A stretch of DNA of 64,000 nucleotides from Coriobacteriia bacterium (lineage in GTDB: Bacteria; Actinomycetota; Coriobacteriia; Coriobacteriales; Eggerthellaceae). The notes beneath the pieces were generated by a model. That model was not told the DNA's origin. It did not search any database and saw only the letters and a list, made by a program, of their open reading frames with translations. The stretch lies in contig JAUNCQ010000004.1 of the NCBI GenBank assembly GCA_030526515.1, forward strand, positions 1 to 64,000, given 5' to 3'. The position numbers and the translations under genes are program-made. Shown piece by piece: positions 42,172 through 51,403 of the stretch (within the stretch, counting starts at the first letter, position 1; each line of letters begins with the position of its first letter).

Positions 42172-43683
42172 CTAAGACCCGAACCAGGCGGTGCGGAGCA
42201 GATGCACGCCCTCGGCAATCCGGTTCCCGGGAATGGCGGAGTAGGCCAGCATCACGGTGTCCAGGGGTGCGCGGGCGGGGTCGGTCCAGTAGCGGTCGGT
42301 GCGCTGGACCAGGACGCCGGCAGCAGCGGCGGTGCGGCAGAGCTGGTCCTGGTCCATGCCGTTGCCAACGGTCAGCAGCAGGTGCAGGCCGGCATCGGCG
42401 CCCTGGAGGGTCACGGTGGCGGGCATCTGCCGGCGGATTTCGTCCACCAGCAGGGCATGGCGGGCGCGGATGGTGTGCTCCATGCGGCGGACGTGCCGAT
42501 CCCAGTGGCCGCCGGCCATGAACAGGCGCAGGGTCTCCTGCTCCAGCAGGCTCACGCCGCACCTATACGGCCCCAGTACCTCCTGGGCCCGGGGCAGCAG
42601 CCGACGGGGGATGACCACGTAGCCCAGCCGCAGGGCCGGGGCCAGCAGCTTGCTGAAGGTGCCCAGGTAGATGACGCGGTTGGTGGAGTCCAGCGCCGTC
42701 AGAGTTGGAATGGGCTGGGCGTCGAAGCGGAAGACGCTGTCGTAGTCGTCTTCGAGCACGTAGGCGTCGGTCTGCTGCGCCAGCTCCAGCAGCCGCAGGC
42801 GGGCTTCAAGTCCCAGATGGATGCCAGTGGGCATCTGGTGCGATGGCGTGGCGTATATCAGGCGCGCATCGCTGGACCGCAGCGCCTCCTCGTAGGCGCG
42901 ATGTCCCTGGTCGCAGGGGATGGACGCAAGGTCGAACCCGCGGTCGGTGACCACCTGGCGCACCGGCGGGAACCCGGGCTCCTCCATGGCGAACCGATCC
43001 CGGGCAGGGTCGAACAGGAGCAGCAGCCGCTCCAGGGACTGCTGCACGCCGGTGGTCAGGAAGATCTGCTCCGGTGCGCACTGGACGCCGCGGGCTTGGC
43101 CCAGGTAGCGGGCGATCTCCAGCCGCAGCCCCAGCTGGCCCTGGCTGTGGAAGTATCGGCCCAGGCCCTTGCCGTCGTCGGCGTACAGGGCCTCGGTGCA
43201 GAGCTTGCGCCAGGTGTTCACCGGAAACGCGTCGGCGGTCAAGTTGCCGTAGCTGAAGTCGTAGCGATACTCCGTGGATGCCGCGGCCTCCTCCTGCGCG
43301 GCGGTGGTGGAGGCAGGGGACGAAAGCCCCGCTCCCATTTCGTCCCCTCCATGTTCAGCTGGCTCTAGGGGAGCCCGCAGGATGTCGAAGCTCACGTCCG
43401 CCACGAAGAAGCCGGCGCCCTGGCGGTTTTCCAAGTAGCCTTCGGCGCACAGCTGCTGGTAGGCGTTGAGCACCGTGTTGCGGGCAAGGTGCTGGTTGCG
43501 CACCACGTCCCGCAGGGAGGGAATCTGGTCCCCGGGTCGCCAGGCGCCGGACAGGATCTGGCCGCGCACGCAGTCATAGACCTGCCGGTACAGGGGCGTT
43601 GGCAGGCTGCGGTCCACGGTGATGGCGCCCCAGGCCAGGGCGCTGCCGCCCCGACCTGGGGTTTGGATGCCGGTCCTAGGCAT
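42172..43683 (-). CDS. MocR/PdxR-type GntR-family regulator with aminotransferase domain
   Basis: 503 residues. An N-terminal GntR winged helix (LYRQVYDCVRGQILSG, IPSLRDVVRNQHLARNTVLN) is followed by a linker and a class I aminotransferase-fold domain. FLTTGVQQSLERLL, LEDDYDSVF and GTFSKLLAPALRLGY are seen there, the last with the PLP-binding Lys. MocR proteins use PLP or an aldimine as a signal and regulate vitamin B6, amino-acid or transport genes. The ATG overlaps the end of the activase gene by 8 bp, so the two are co-translated. No pdx gene is nearby. Confidence 0.88.
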   Translation of the reverse strand: MPRTGIQTPGRGGSALAWGAITVDRSLPTPLYRQVYDCVRGQILSGAWRPGDQIPSLRDVVRNQHLARNTVLNAYQQLCAEGYLENRQGAGFFVADVSFDILRAPLEPAEHGGDEMGAGLSSPASTTAAQEEAAASTEYRYDFSYGNLTADAFPVNTWRKLCTEALYADDGKGLGRYFHSQGQLGLRLEIARYLGQARGVQCAPEQIFLTTGVQQSLERLLLLFDPARDRFAMEEPGFPPVRQVVTDRGFDLASIPCDQGHRAYEEALRSSDARLIYATPSHQMPTGIHLGLEARLRLLELAQQTDAYVLEDDYDSVFRFDAQPIPTLTALDSTNRVIYLGTFSKLLAPALRLGYVVIPRRLLPRAQEVLGPYRCGVSLLEQETLRLFMAGGHWDRHVRRMEHTIRARHALLVDEIRRQMPATVTLQGADAGLHLLLTVGNGMDQDQLCRTAAAAGVLVQRTDRYWTDPARAPLDTVMLAYSAIPGNRIAEGVHLLRTAWFGS

Positions 43684-46600
43684 GGGCCAGCCTGTTCTTG
43701 GCGGCGGTGACCACCAGGCGGATGCGGTTTTCGCGGTTCAGGGCGGAGGACTCCGGGTCGTAGTCGATGACCGTCACAGGCAGGTCCGGGAACTGGCGCT
43801 GCAGCCCGTGCAGGGCGCCGCGGGCCTGGACGTGGCCCTTCAGGCAGCTGAAGTTCTGCAGGTACAGCACGGCGCTGACGCCGTCGGCGCGGAACTGCTC
43901 CAGCTGGTCCAGGTAGCGCACGTCCTCGGTGGCCAGGTTGGCCGGATCCGGCATGACAGCCTGGGCGCCCAGGGACGCCAGCAGGTCGGCCACGCCTTCG
44001 TTCATGAAGGGGTCGAAGCACAGCAGCGGGTTGCCCACCAGGCCGATGCGGGGCTTGGGCTCGCTTTCGTCCGCCGAACGGGGCTCGGGCACCTCCGGCA
44101 CCTGCCAGTCGTCCTCCCAGACCACGTCGACGCTGCGGCCCACCTCCTGCTGGACGAAGAAGGGCAGGGAACTCACCAGGCAGTCCTTGCAGGTGGTGGG
44201 AACGCTCACCTGGCCCAGCTCCGGATCCTCCTTCAGCAGACGGCAGGTGCGGGCGATCAGCGCCGCGGCGGTGAAGCACATGCCTGCGGGCACGATGGTG
44301 CGGGCATGGTCCAGATCCTGGGCATCGATTCCCTGTGCCAGGACCCGGGCGCAGCCGGTCGCCTGCTCGGGCATGCAGCGGCGCTTGTCCGCCAGGGGCG
44401 CGGCTGCGGCGACGCCGCCGGCCTCAACGGTTTCGGTCAGGGTGCGTAGCTGCACGCTGATGTGGGCGGCGTCCACCATGTCGTCCAGGCGGATGGCGGC
44501 GAAGGGACGCTCCGCCGCGGCCAGGGCATGGCGGGCGGCCTCGATGCTCACGGCGTCGTAGCCGCAGTTGAAGGAGTGCAGGAACACCAGGTCGACTCGG
44601 TCATGCTCCAGGGCGAAGTCCACGAAGCGCATCAGGCGCGCCGCCGGCTTCCAGTCGGCCAGGGCGTCTACGCCGTCCTCCTGGCCCAGCACCGCGCCGC
44701 CCAGCGCGTCCGCCACCAGCGGGGACAGCACCGCGTAGCCCATGCAGGCCAGCTTGCTGTCGATGTCATGCAGCAGCTGCGCGTCCATGTGGTACGGGCG
44801 TCCCGCAAGCACGATGGCGTGGCAATCGGCGCTTTCGTCCACCCAATCCAGGGCGGTGCGGCCCAGGTCGGCCAGCTGCTCGGTGAACTGCTTCTGGGCG
44901 AAAGCCGCGGTCTCCACTGCAGCCCGTACCTCATCGAGGATGGGAGCGCAGGCCGGGTCGATCAGCGCCAGGGCGCGGGTGAGCTCCTGCAGGTCGGCAT
45001 CGTCCTGGCCCAGGGCCTCCGGGGCCGCGGAGCGCAGCAGCGGCGCGGCCAGGGGCACGGTGCCGTCGAACAGGAAGGGGGTGTTGTCGGCCACGGCGGA
45101 GGCATAGTCGCACAGGACCGCGCAGCGGCCGTCGCGGGTGAACCGGGGCATGAGCACGGCGTCGGCGCCGTCCTGGACCATCTGGTAGATGCGGGCATGG
45201 GTGCTCTTGGCAGGGTCGCAGACGCTTTCCGAGGGGATGCTCTCGGCGCCCTTCATGGCGTACTTCAGGGCGCGCTCGTCGGCGGGCACGGCAACGCCGT
45301 AGCCGAGCTGGGCCAGCAGCGTGTGCCAGAAGGGCAGGCGGGCGTAGTTGGCCAGGGTGTTGGGCAGGGCGACCGTGTGGGCACCGCGGGCGCCGGTGCC
45401 GGGCGCGTTGCCGAAGGCGGCCAGCAGCTCCCTTTCGCCCACCACGGTGTTCGGCACGTCGACCACCTCAGACTTCAGGGTACGTAGGGAGCTGGTGACG
45501 GTGAGCTTCTCCAGCTTCTCCAGGTAGGCGTTGCGGATGCGCTCCTCCTCGGCCTTCTTCTGGGCTTCGGACTTGGCGTCCTCCTGCTTCTTCTTGGCCA
45601 CCTCGTTTGCGGTCATCCACTTGGTGGGGGCCACCAGCTTGATCTTGCGCTCGCGGGTGCGGTCCTTCTCCAGCTGGATGGCGTAGTAGTCCACGCGGCG
45701 GGGCTCGTCGGCCAGGCCGTGGTCGTTGCCGCCGCCCAGCATGCCGCCGCTGAAGCTGCGCAGGTAGCCGGGGATAACGATGCCGTTGCCGATCTCGCTT
45801 TCGTCACGGCGCTTACGGTTGTTGCGGGAGCGGGGGATCATGGAGCTGGTGCCCAGGATGTCGTTCTTGCTGAGCTCGATGGACTCGGTGCGGACTACCT
45901 CGGCGCCGTTTTCGCAGCGGTTGCCGCTGACGAAGATGCGCAGCTCGTCGTAGCGGACCACGGAGAGCACGCAGTGGTTGCTGCAGCCGGTGCAGGTGAA
46001 GGTGGAGTAGATGGGGTCGAAGAACTCCAACTCGGAGGCCGGTGCCAGGTCAGAGCGCAGCTGCCCCAGGGGCTTGCCGGCCGCCTTGGCCTGCTCTGCC
46101 ATGGCAACGGCCTGGTCGCGGGCGGTCAGGGCCGCGCCTATGGCGCCCATGTGCTCGCAGGTGGAGGGGCGCTCGCAGGTCAGGCCGGACACCAGCTCGA
46201 AGGCGCGCAGCACGGCGTCGGACTGGAACAGGCCGCCCTGGACCACCACGGTGCTGCCGAAGTCGGTGCGGGCGGAGCGGCCCAGCACCCGCTGGTAGGC
46301 GTTCTGAGCCACGGAGTAGGCCAGGCCGGCAGCGATGTCGGCCCGGTCGGCGCCGATCTTCTGGGCGTGGCGGATGCGGGAGTTCATGAACACGATGCAC
46401 TTGGTGTCCAGCTCCACCGGCGCCTTGGCCCGCACGGCCTCGTCGGTGAACAGGTTCAGGGGCCACTGCAGGGTCTGGGCGGTTTCCTCCATGAAGATGC
46501 CCAGACCGCTGGAACAGGGATCGTTCAGGACCGTGTCGGTCAGCTGGCCGTCCTCCAGCCACAGGGCCTTGATGTCCTGGCCGCCGCCGTCCAGCACGAA

Positions 46601-47878
46601 GCTGGCCTCCGGGTTGAACCAGCGGGCCGCCCGGGCATGGGCCAGGGTCTCCACCACGCTGGCGTCCACCCGCAGGGCGGACTGGACGATCTCGTCGCCG
46701 GAGCCGGTGACGCAGGAGCGGGCCACGTAGGCGGAGGAGCCCTTGGGCAGGCTGTCGTAGAGCTTCTCCAGCAGGTCCACGGCCGCGGTCAGGGCGTCGC
46801 CGTTGGCGGGCTTGCGCAGGGTGGCGAAGAGCTTCCCCTGCTCGTCCACGGCGGCAACCTTCACCTCGGAGGCGCCGGCGTCGATGCCCACGTACAGCGG
46901 GCCGCGGGCATGGTGCGCCACATCGCGGAGGACCGGGCGGCCGGCATGGCGCGCCACGAAGTCGTGGTACTCGGCTTCGTCGGCGAACAGGGGTTCCAGG
47001 CGGTTCAGGCCCTCCTCCTGCAGCTCGCCGGCGGTGGCGGCCTGCATCAGGCTGATCAGGCTCACCTCGTTTTCCGGGTCGCGGCCGGCGTCCAGGGCCT
47101 TGCGGGCCGCCTTGCCGCCCTCTATGGCGGCGCCGCGGACGGTGAACAGGTGCGCCATGTCCGGCTTGATGCCGGTTTCGGGAGTCAGGCCCAGGGCCTT
47201 GCAGAAGCTGGTGCGCAGCATGGGGATGTACTGGAAGGGTCCGCCCACGAACACCACGTTGCCCGCCAGGGGGCGGCCGCAGGCCAGGCCGCCGATGGTC
47301 TGCTTGACCACGGCTTCAAGGGCGCTGGCGGCAATGTCCTCCTTGGACACGCCCAGGTTCATGAGGGCGCGCACGTCCGACTGGGCGAAGACCGCGCAGC
47401 GGGATGCAATGGGGTAGGTGCGGGTGGAGCGGATTGCGTACATGTTGATCTCGCGGGTGTATATGCCCAGCATGGCGGCGATGCTGTCGATGAACCCGCC
47501 GGTGCCGCCGGCGCAGGTGGTGTTCATGCGCTGCTCCAGGGTGCCGTCCAGGTAGACCACCTTGGCGTCTTCGCCGCCCAGCTCAATGATCGCGTCTGCC
47601 TGGGGGATGGCCTCCTGCACCGCCTGGGTGGTGGCCACGACCTCCTGCACGAAGGGCAGCCCCAGCATGCGGGCCACCGATATGCCGCCCGATCCCGTGA
47701 CGGCGGCGTAGCCCTCCACGCTGCCGAAGCGCTTGATGTATTCGCCAATGACCTCTACCAGGGTCTTCTGGATGTTGGAGCCATGACGGCGGTACACCGA
47801 GTGCTGCACCTGCCCGTCTTCGCCCATGACGACCAGCTTGATGGTCTTCGATCCCACGTCAATGCCGATGCGGTTCAT
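43676..47878 (-). CDS. Giant 2-hydroxyacyl-CoA dehydratase activase-like protein (fused ASKHA-ASKHA-DUF2229)
   Basis: 1400 residues. Two BcrAD/BadFG/HgdC-type ATPase modules stand in tandem. The first (about 1-265) has RIGIDVGSKTIKLVV, IIELGGEDAKVV and CAGGTGGFIDSI, then SRCAVFAQSDV; its two Cys would hold the [4Fe-4S] cluster between subunits. The second (about 325-600) has YVGIDAGASEVKV and LDGGGQDIKAL. A Cys cluster (TCTGCSNHC) and a Lys/Glu-rich helix follow. The rest is a DUF2229/dehydratase-subunit-like region with further Cys (TTCKDCL). Activases use ATP to inject a low-potential electron into dehydratases; this large fused type is common in anaerobes but its partner is unknown. The mocR gene overlaps its end. 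Confidence 0.85.
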   Translation of the reverse strand: MNRIGIDVGSKTIKLVVMGEDGQVQHSVYRRHGSNIQKTLVEVIGEYIKRFGSVEGYAAVTGSGGISVARMLGLPFVQEVVATTQAVQEAIPQADAIIELGGEDAKVVYLDGTLEQRMNTTCAGGTGGFIDSIAAMLGIYTREINMYAIRSTRTYPIASRCAVFAQSDVRALMNLGVSKEDIAASALEAVVKQTIGGLACGRPLAGNVVFVGGPFQYIPMLRTSFCKALGLTPETGIKPDMAHLFTVRGAAIEGGKAARKALDAGRDPENEVSLISLMQAATAGELQEEGLNRLEPLFADEAEYHDFVARHAGRPVLRDVAHHARGPLYVGIDAGASEVKVAAVDEQGKLFATLRKPANGDALTAAVDLLEKLYDSLPKGSSAYVARSCVTGSGDEIVQSALRVDASVVETLAHARAARWFNPEASFVLDGGGQDIKALWLEDGQLTDTVLNDPCSSGLGIFMEETAQTLQWPLNLFTDEAVRAKAPVELDTKCIVFMNSRIRHAQKIGADRADIAAGLAYSVAQNAYQRVLGRSARTDFGSTVVVQGGLFQSDAVLRAFELVSGLTCERPSTCEHMGAIGAALTARDQAVAMAEQAKAAGKPLGQLRSDLAPASELEFFDPIYSTFTCTGCSNHCVLSVVRYDELRIFVSGNRCENGAEVVRTESIELSKNDILGTSSMIPRSRNNRKRRDESEIGNGIVIPGYLRSFSGGMLGGGNDHGLADEPRRVDYYAIQLEKDRTRERKIKLVAPTKWMTANEVAKKKQEDAKSEAQKKAEEERIRNAYLEKLEKLTVTSSLRTLKSEVVDVPNTVVGERELLAAFGNAPGTGARGAHTVALPNTLANYARLPFWHTLLAQLGYGVAVPADERALKYAMKGAESIPSESVCDPAKSTHARIYQMVQDGADAVLMPRFTRDGRCAVLCDYASAVADNTPFLFDGTVPLAAPLLRSAAPEALGQDDADLQELTRALALIDPACAPILDEVRAAVETAAFAQKQFTEQLADLGRTALDWVDESADCHAIVLAGRPYHMDAQLLHDIDSKLACMGYAVLSPLVADALGGAVLGQEDGVDALADWKPAARLMRFVDFALEHDRVDLVFLHSFNCGYDAVSIEAARHALAAAERPFAAIRLDDMVDAAHISVQLRTLTETVEAGGVAAAAPLADKRRCMPEQATGCARVLAQGIDAQDLDHARTIVPAGMCFTAAALIARTCRLLKEDPELGQVSVPTTCKDCLVSSLPFFVQQEVGRSVDVVWEDDWQVPEVPEPRSADESEPKPRIGLVGNPLLCFDPFMNEGVADLLASLGAQAVMPDPANLATEDVRYLDQLEQFRADGVSAVLYLQNFSCLKGHVQARGALHGLQRQFPDLPVTVIDYDPESSALNRENRIRLVVTAAKNRLAHA

Positions 47879-47990
47879 TCCTGCTCCTGCTCACTCGACT
47901 CAAATTTCCTCCGAGTATGAGTAAACCCCGCAACCGTTACCATGGCAAGTATCAATACCGAACAATCTTATGGGTACAGTTATAAGGGCG

Positions 47991-48022
47991 AAAAACAAGG
48001 GCCGCTCCCGAAGGAGCGACCC
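47991..48022 (-). terminator. Terminator of the DUF6273 protein gene
   Basis: On the minus strand GGGTCGCTCC-TTCG-GGAGCGGCCC forms a stem with one G-U pair, followed by TTGTTTTT. It ends 28 bp after the stop codon at 48050 and separates the gene from the activase gene. Confidence 0.82.
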
Positions 48023-48049
48023 TGGCTGTGGCGTTATGCCTGATGAGGA

Positions 48050-49261
48050 CTAGATGCAGAACACCGGGCGGATGCCGAAGCTGGCGGTCTGCACGTTGCT
48101 GCTGCTGAAGTGGAGCAGCTCGCCAGAGCGGGAGGAGTGGAACACCTGGTCGTCGTCGAAGTCGCTGGCGTCGCGGGTCCAGAAACCGGTGGCTGCGCCG
48201 TTGAAGGTGGACTTGGCAAGGCGGATGCCCATCTGGACGCTGGAGGAGTTGCGGTACCAGTCGGACTTCTCGGGGCCATCGCCCAACTCGTCGCAGTCCC
48301 AGATGGTCCACTTGGTGAAGGTGCCCACGTTGCAGTCGGCGAAGTACTTGTACTGGCATTCGCCCTTAAGGTCGCGGTCCTTCCAGCCGGTGCTGATCTG
48401 GGCAGCGGTATCCGGGCCCCACAGCTCCACCACGCTGGGAATGCTCACGTAGTCGTAGCAGGTGCTGGTGTTGAAGTCGCCGTTCCAGTTGATGCGCTTC
48501 ACCGCGCAGATGTACTTGCCCAGGTCGGTGGGATAGAAGTCCTTGTAGCTGTTGTTCATCTGGGTGCGGGTGTCGGATTTGACCCAGTCAATGCCGCCGT
48601 CAACGTCGAAGGGCATGTAGCCGGTGCATTCCTTCAGCATGAAGGTGATGCCGGCCCTGGTGCCGTCCTTGCGCTTGTCCTTCCAGAAGTCCACGATCTG
48701 GGCCCTGAAGGTCTTGCCGTTGATCTTGAGGGTCTTGTACTCGTAGCCGGACAGACGCTTGCTGGCGCCGATCAGGCCGTAGCTGCGGGCCACGGACAGG
48801 GCGGCGGACTTGGACTTGCAGGCGCTGATCTTCTTGGAGATGGACTTCAGCTTGGCCCAGCTGTAGGAGTTGGCCTTGCCCTTGTAGGCGGTGGGGCAGT
48901 GGCGGGCCTTGGACCACTTGTACTTGGGGGTCTTGCTGGTGGTCTTGCCGTAGGCGCGGACCTGGAACCAGTAGTTGTAGCCGGCCTTCAGGTTGGTGAT
49001 GGTGGTGCTGGTGGTGCCCTTGCTGAAGTACTTCACCTTGGCGTTCTTCATGGACGAGGAGCGGCTGTAGCGCACGGCGTACTTGGTGGCCGCCGGGTCC
49101 TTCTCCCACCCGATCTTGATGGAGCTGCCGGATACCGGCTGCGTCAGGTTGATGGCGCCCTGGTTGATGGTGGGCGGAGTTGCGGCCATGGCCACGGCGG
49201 GTGCCATGCCGGCAGCCAGCGCAACGCCCAGCAGGCTGACGACGATCTTGCTTCGCTTCAT
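48050..49261 (-). CDS. Secreted protein with fibronectin-type III and DUF6273 domains
   Basis: 403 residues. A Sec signal peptide (KRSKIVVSLLGVALAAG ... AVAMAA) is followed by a fibronectin-III-like domain (about 40-110: YAVRYSRSSSMKNAK, GYNYWFQVRAYG) and a basic linker. A C-terminal DUF6273 domain ends in FGIRPVFCI, the family's hallmark ending. No anchor is seen. DUF6273 proteins are numerous in gut anaerobes and resemble C-type-lectin-like folds, so carbohydrate or protein binding is a fair inference. The ATG at 49261 is preceded by AAAGGA. Confidence 0.75.
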   Translation of the reverse strand: MKRSKIVVSLLGVALAAGMAPAVAMAATPPTINQGAINLTQPVSGSSIKIGWEKDPAATKYAVRYSRSSSMKNAKVKYFSKGTTSTTITNLKAGYNYWFQVRAYGKTTSKTPKYKWSKARHCPTAYKGKANSYSWAKLKSISKKISACKSKSAALSVARSYGLIGASKRLSGYEYKTLKINGKTFRAQIVDFWKDKRKDGTRAGITFMLKECTGYMPFDVDGGIDWVKSDTRTQMNNSYKDFYPTDLGKYICAVKRINWNGDFNTSTCYDYVSIPSVVELWGPDTAAQISTGWKDRDLKGECQYKYFADCNVGTFTKWTIWDCDELGDGPEKSDWYRNSSSVQMGIRLAKSTFNGAATGFWTRDASDFDDDQVFHSSRSGELLHFSSSNVQTASFGIRPVFCI

Positions 49262-49470
49262 GGGAACGTCCTTTCCTCGCGGGTGCAGTCCAAGGGAATG
49301 CCTGACTTTATACTAGGGGACGAAACACCCTCCCGCATCCCTAATACTAGTGGGCGTCGCACGCGTGCTGACGGCCGCCGTCCATGTGGTTGAGGGATGC
49401 AGGATGGGGGCGTGCGCGGTAGAATGTATGCTCGCAAAAACACGTGGGAACAAGATTGATCGGAGAAGCC
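49262..49470. promoter_or_regulatory. Divergent promoter region between the DUF6273 gene and rpe
   Basis: A TATAAA box on the minus strand (near 49305-49310) and TAGAAT (49420-49425) on the plus strand are the best -10 candidates; both lack good -35 boxes. ATACTAG occurs twice, near 49308 and 49343. No gene is seen. Confidence 0.4.
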
Positions 49471-50178
49471 ATGTTCCAACCCGTCCAGATTGCCCCGTCC
49501 ATCCTTTCGGCGGACTTCATGAACTTTGCCCAGGACATTGACATGATCCGGGAAGGCGGTGCCGGCTACATCCACTTCGACGTGATCGACGGCCACTTCG
49601 CCCCCAACATGACCGTGGGCGTTCCGGTGCTCAAGCAGCTGCGCAAGCACACGGACATGCCCATTGACGTGCATCTGATGATCACCAACCCGCTGGTGCA
49701 GCTGCCCTGGTTCCTGGCCTGCAAGCCGGACATGGTGACCGTGCATGCGGAGGCGCTGACGGGCGAAGGCGAGCTGCAGCAGGCGGTGGACATGATCCAC
49801 GAGGCCGGCTCCAAGGCATGCGTAAGCGTGAAGCCCAAGACCCCCGTGGAGGTGCTGGAGCCGGTCATGGCCCAGCTGGATATGGTGCTGGTCATGAGCG
49901 TGGAGCCCGGCTTCTCCGGCCAGAGCTACATCGAGGGCACCGACCAGAAGGTCCGCGCCGTGGTTGAGATGGCGCGTGCGGCTGGCTCCGCCCCGCTGAT
50001 CCAGGTGGACGGCGGCATGGGCCTGAAGACGGCCCCGCTGGTGGCGGCTGAGGGCGCTGACGTCATCGTGTGCGGCAATGCCGTGTTCGGTGCCGAGGAT
50101 CCTAAGGAGGCCATCCGCACCATCGCCGCCGCAGCGGACGAGGCGCGTCTGGCTGCCCTGGCCAAGGCGGAGGCGTAG
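49471..50178 (+). CDS. rpe: Ribulose-phosphate 3-epimerase
   Basis: About 235 residues. IAPSILSADFMNF, IHFDVIDGHFAPN and HLMI are the metal-binding and catalytic parts of the TIM barrel; SVEPGFSGQ and LIQVDGGMGLKTAP complete it. It interconverts ribulose 5-phosphate and xylulose 5-phosphate. The ATG at 49471 fits the family start and has GGAG upstream. It lies 3 bp before the cysteine desulfurase gene. Confidence 0.95.
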   Translation: MFQPVQIAPSILSADFMNFAQDIDMIREGGAGYIHFDVIDGHFAPNMTVGVPVLKQLRKHTDMPIDVHLMITNPLVQLPWFLACKPDMVTVHAEALTGEGELQQAVDMIHEAGSKACVSVKPKTPVEVLEPVMAQLDMVLVMSVEPGFSGQSYIEGTDQKVRAVVEMARAAGSAPLIQVDGGMGLKTAPLVAAEGADVIVCGNAVFGAEDPKEAIRTIAAAADEARLAALAKAEA

Positions 50179-50181
50179 GAC

Positions 50182-51399
50182 GTGGCCGTAGGATTCGGGG
50201 CCGAGCAGGCCCGTGACTACGTGTACCTGGACTACGCGGCTACCACGCCGCTGTGCCAGGAGGCTGCCGACGCCATGGCCGCGTACCTGGTGCCGGGTCG
50301 CGTGAACCTGGCGGCCAACGCCAACGCGAACTCCCTGCACTCGCCGGGCCGCGCGGCGTTTTCCGCCCTGGAGCAGGCCCGTCGTCAGATCAGCCGCGAC
50401 CTGGGGGCCAAGCGCGCCCAGGAGATCGTGTTCACCAGCGGCGCTACCGAAGCGGATGACGCCGCGGTGCTGGGCATGGCCCAGGCTGCCGTGGACGCCC
50501 GTCGTCGCGCCGGGTCGGGGGACTTCGTGCCCCGGGTCATCGTGAGCGCGCTGGAGCACGACGCCGTGCTGAAGCCGGCCAAGCGCCTGGAGCAGCAGGG
50601 CTTCGACGTGGTGCGCCTGCAGCCCAACAGCCGCGGCTTCGTGACCGTGGAGGCCCTGGAGGCGGCGCTTTCGCCCCAGACCGTGCTGGTTTCCATCCAG
50701 ATGGCCAACAGCGAGCTCGGCAGCGTCCAGCCCGTCCGCGAGCTGTGCCGCACAGCCCATCAGGCCGGCGCGCTGTTCCACACCGACGCCACCCAGGCCC
50801 TGGGCAAGGTGCCGCTGAGCCTGCAGGAGCTGGAGGTTGACGCCGCGTCCTTTTCCGCCCACAAGATCTGCGGTCCCAAGGGCGTTGGCGTCCTGTACCT
50901 GAAGGCGCGCACTCCTTTTGCCCCCTACATGCTCGGCGGCGGGCAGGAGGCGGGCCTGCGCAGCGGCACCCAGAACGTCATGGGTGCCGTGGCCTTTGCG
51001 GCCGCCGTCCATGCGGCGGTGGAGTCTCTGGAGGACGAAAGCGCCCGTCTGCGCCGTATGCGCGACGACCTGTACGGTCGCCTGGCTCAGATGCGTGGCG
51101 TCCGTCCCACCGTGCAGGTGGAGGAGGGGAGCGTCGAGTACCTGCCCAACATCGTGCACGTGCTGGTGAAGGGCGTGGAGTCGGAGACGTTGATCCTGCG
51201 GTTGGATAAGCAGGGCTTCGGCGTGTCCGGCGGCTCGGCCTGCTCGTCCGGCTCCCTGGACCCCAGCCACGTGCTGACTGCTATGGGCGTGCCCACGGAC
51301 GCGGCCCGCGGTGCGCTGCGGGTGTCGTTCGGACGCTATACGACGGAAGATGACCTGAGCGCCTTCTGCGACGCTCTTGAGCGTTGCATGAGGAAGTGA
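50182..51399 (+). CDS. Cysteine desulfurase (NifS/IscS type)
   Basis: 405 residues from a GTG. YLDYAATTPLC opens the fold; FTSGATEADD and HTDATQALGK are PLP-site motifs; SAHKICGPKGVGVLYL holds the Schiff-base Lys. GGSACSSGSLDPSHVL holds the persulfide Cys. It delivers sulfur for Fe-S clusters or thio-modified tRNA. No iscU/nifU or tRNA-thiolase gene follows directly, so the acceptor is not shown by context. Confidence 0.93.
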   Translation: MAVGFGAEQARDYVYLDYAATTPLCQEAADAMAAYLVPGRVNLAANANANSLHSPGRAAFSALEQARRQISRDLGAKRAQEIVFTSGATEADDAAVLGMAQAAVDARRRAGSGDFVPRVIVSALEHDAVLKPAKRLEQQGFDVVRLQPNSRGFVTVEALEAALSPQTVLVSIQMANSELGSVQPVRELCRTAHQAGALFHTDATQALGKVPLSLQELEVDAASFSAHKICGPKGVGVLYLKARTPFAPYMLGGGQEAGLRSGTQNVMGAVAFAAAVHAAVESLEDESARLRRMRDDLYGRLAQMRGVRPTVQVEEGSVEYLPNIVHVLVKGVESETLILRLDKQGFGVSGGSACSSGSLDPSHVLTAMGVPTDAARGALRVSFGRYTTEDDLSAFCDALERCMRK

Positions 51400-51403
51400 T
51401 TCG

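Noticed and set aside
45719-47920. 733-codon open frame on the plus strand
   Set aside because: Complement of the activase gene, with no start signal and no motif.
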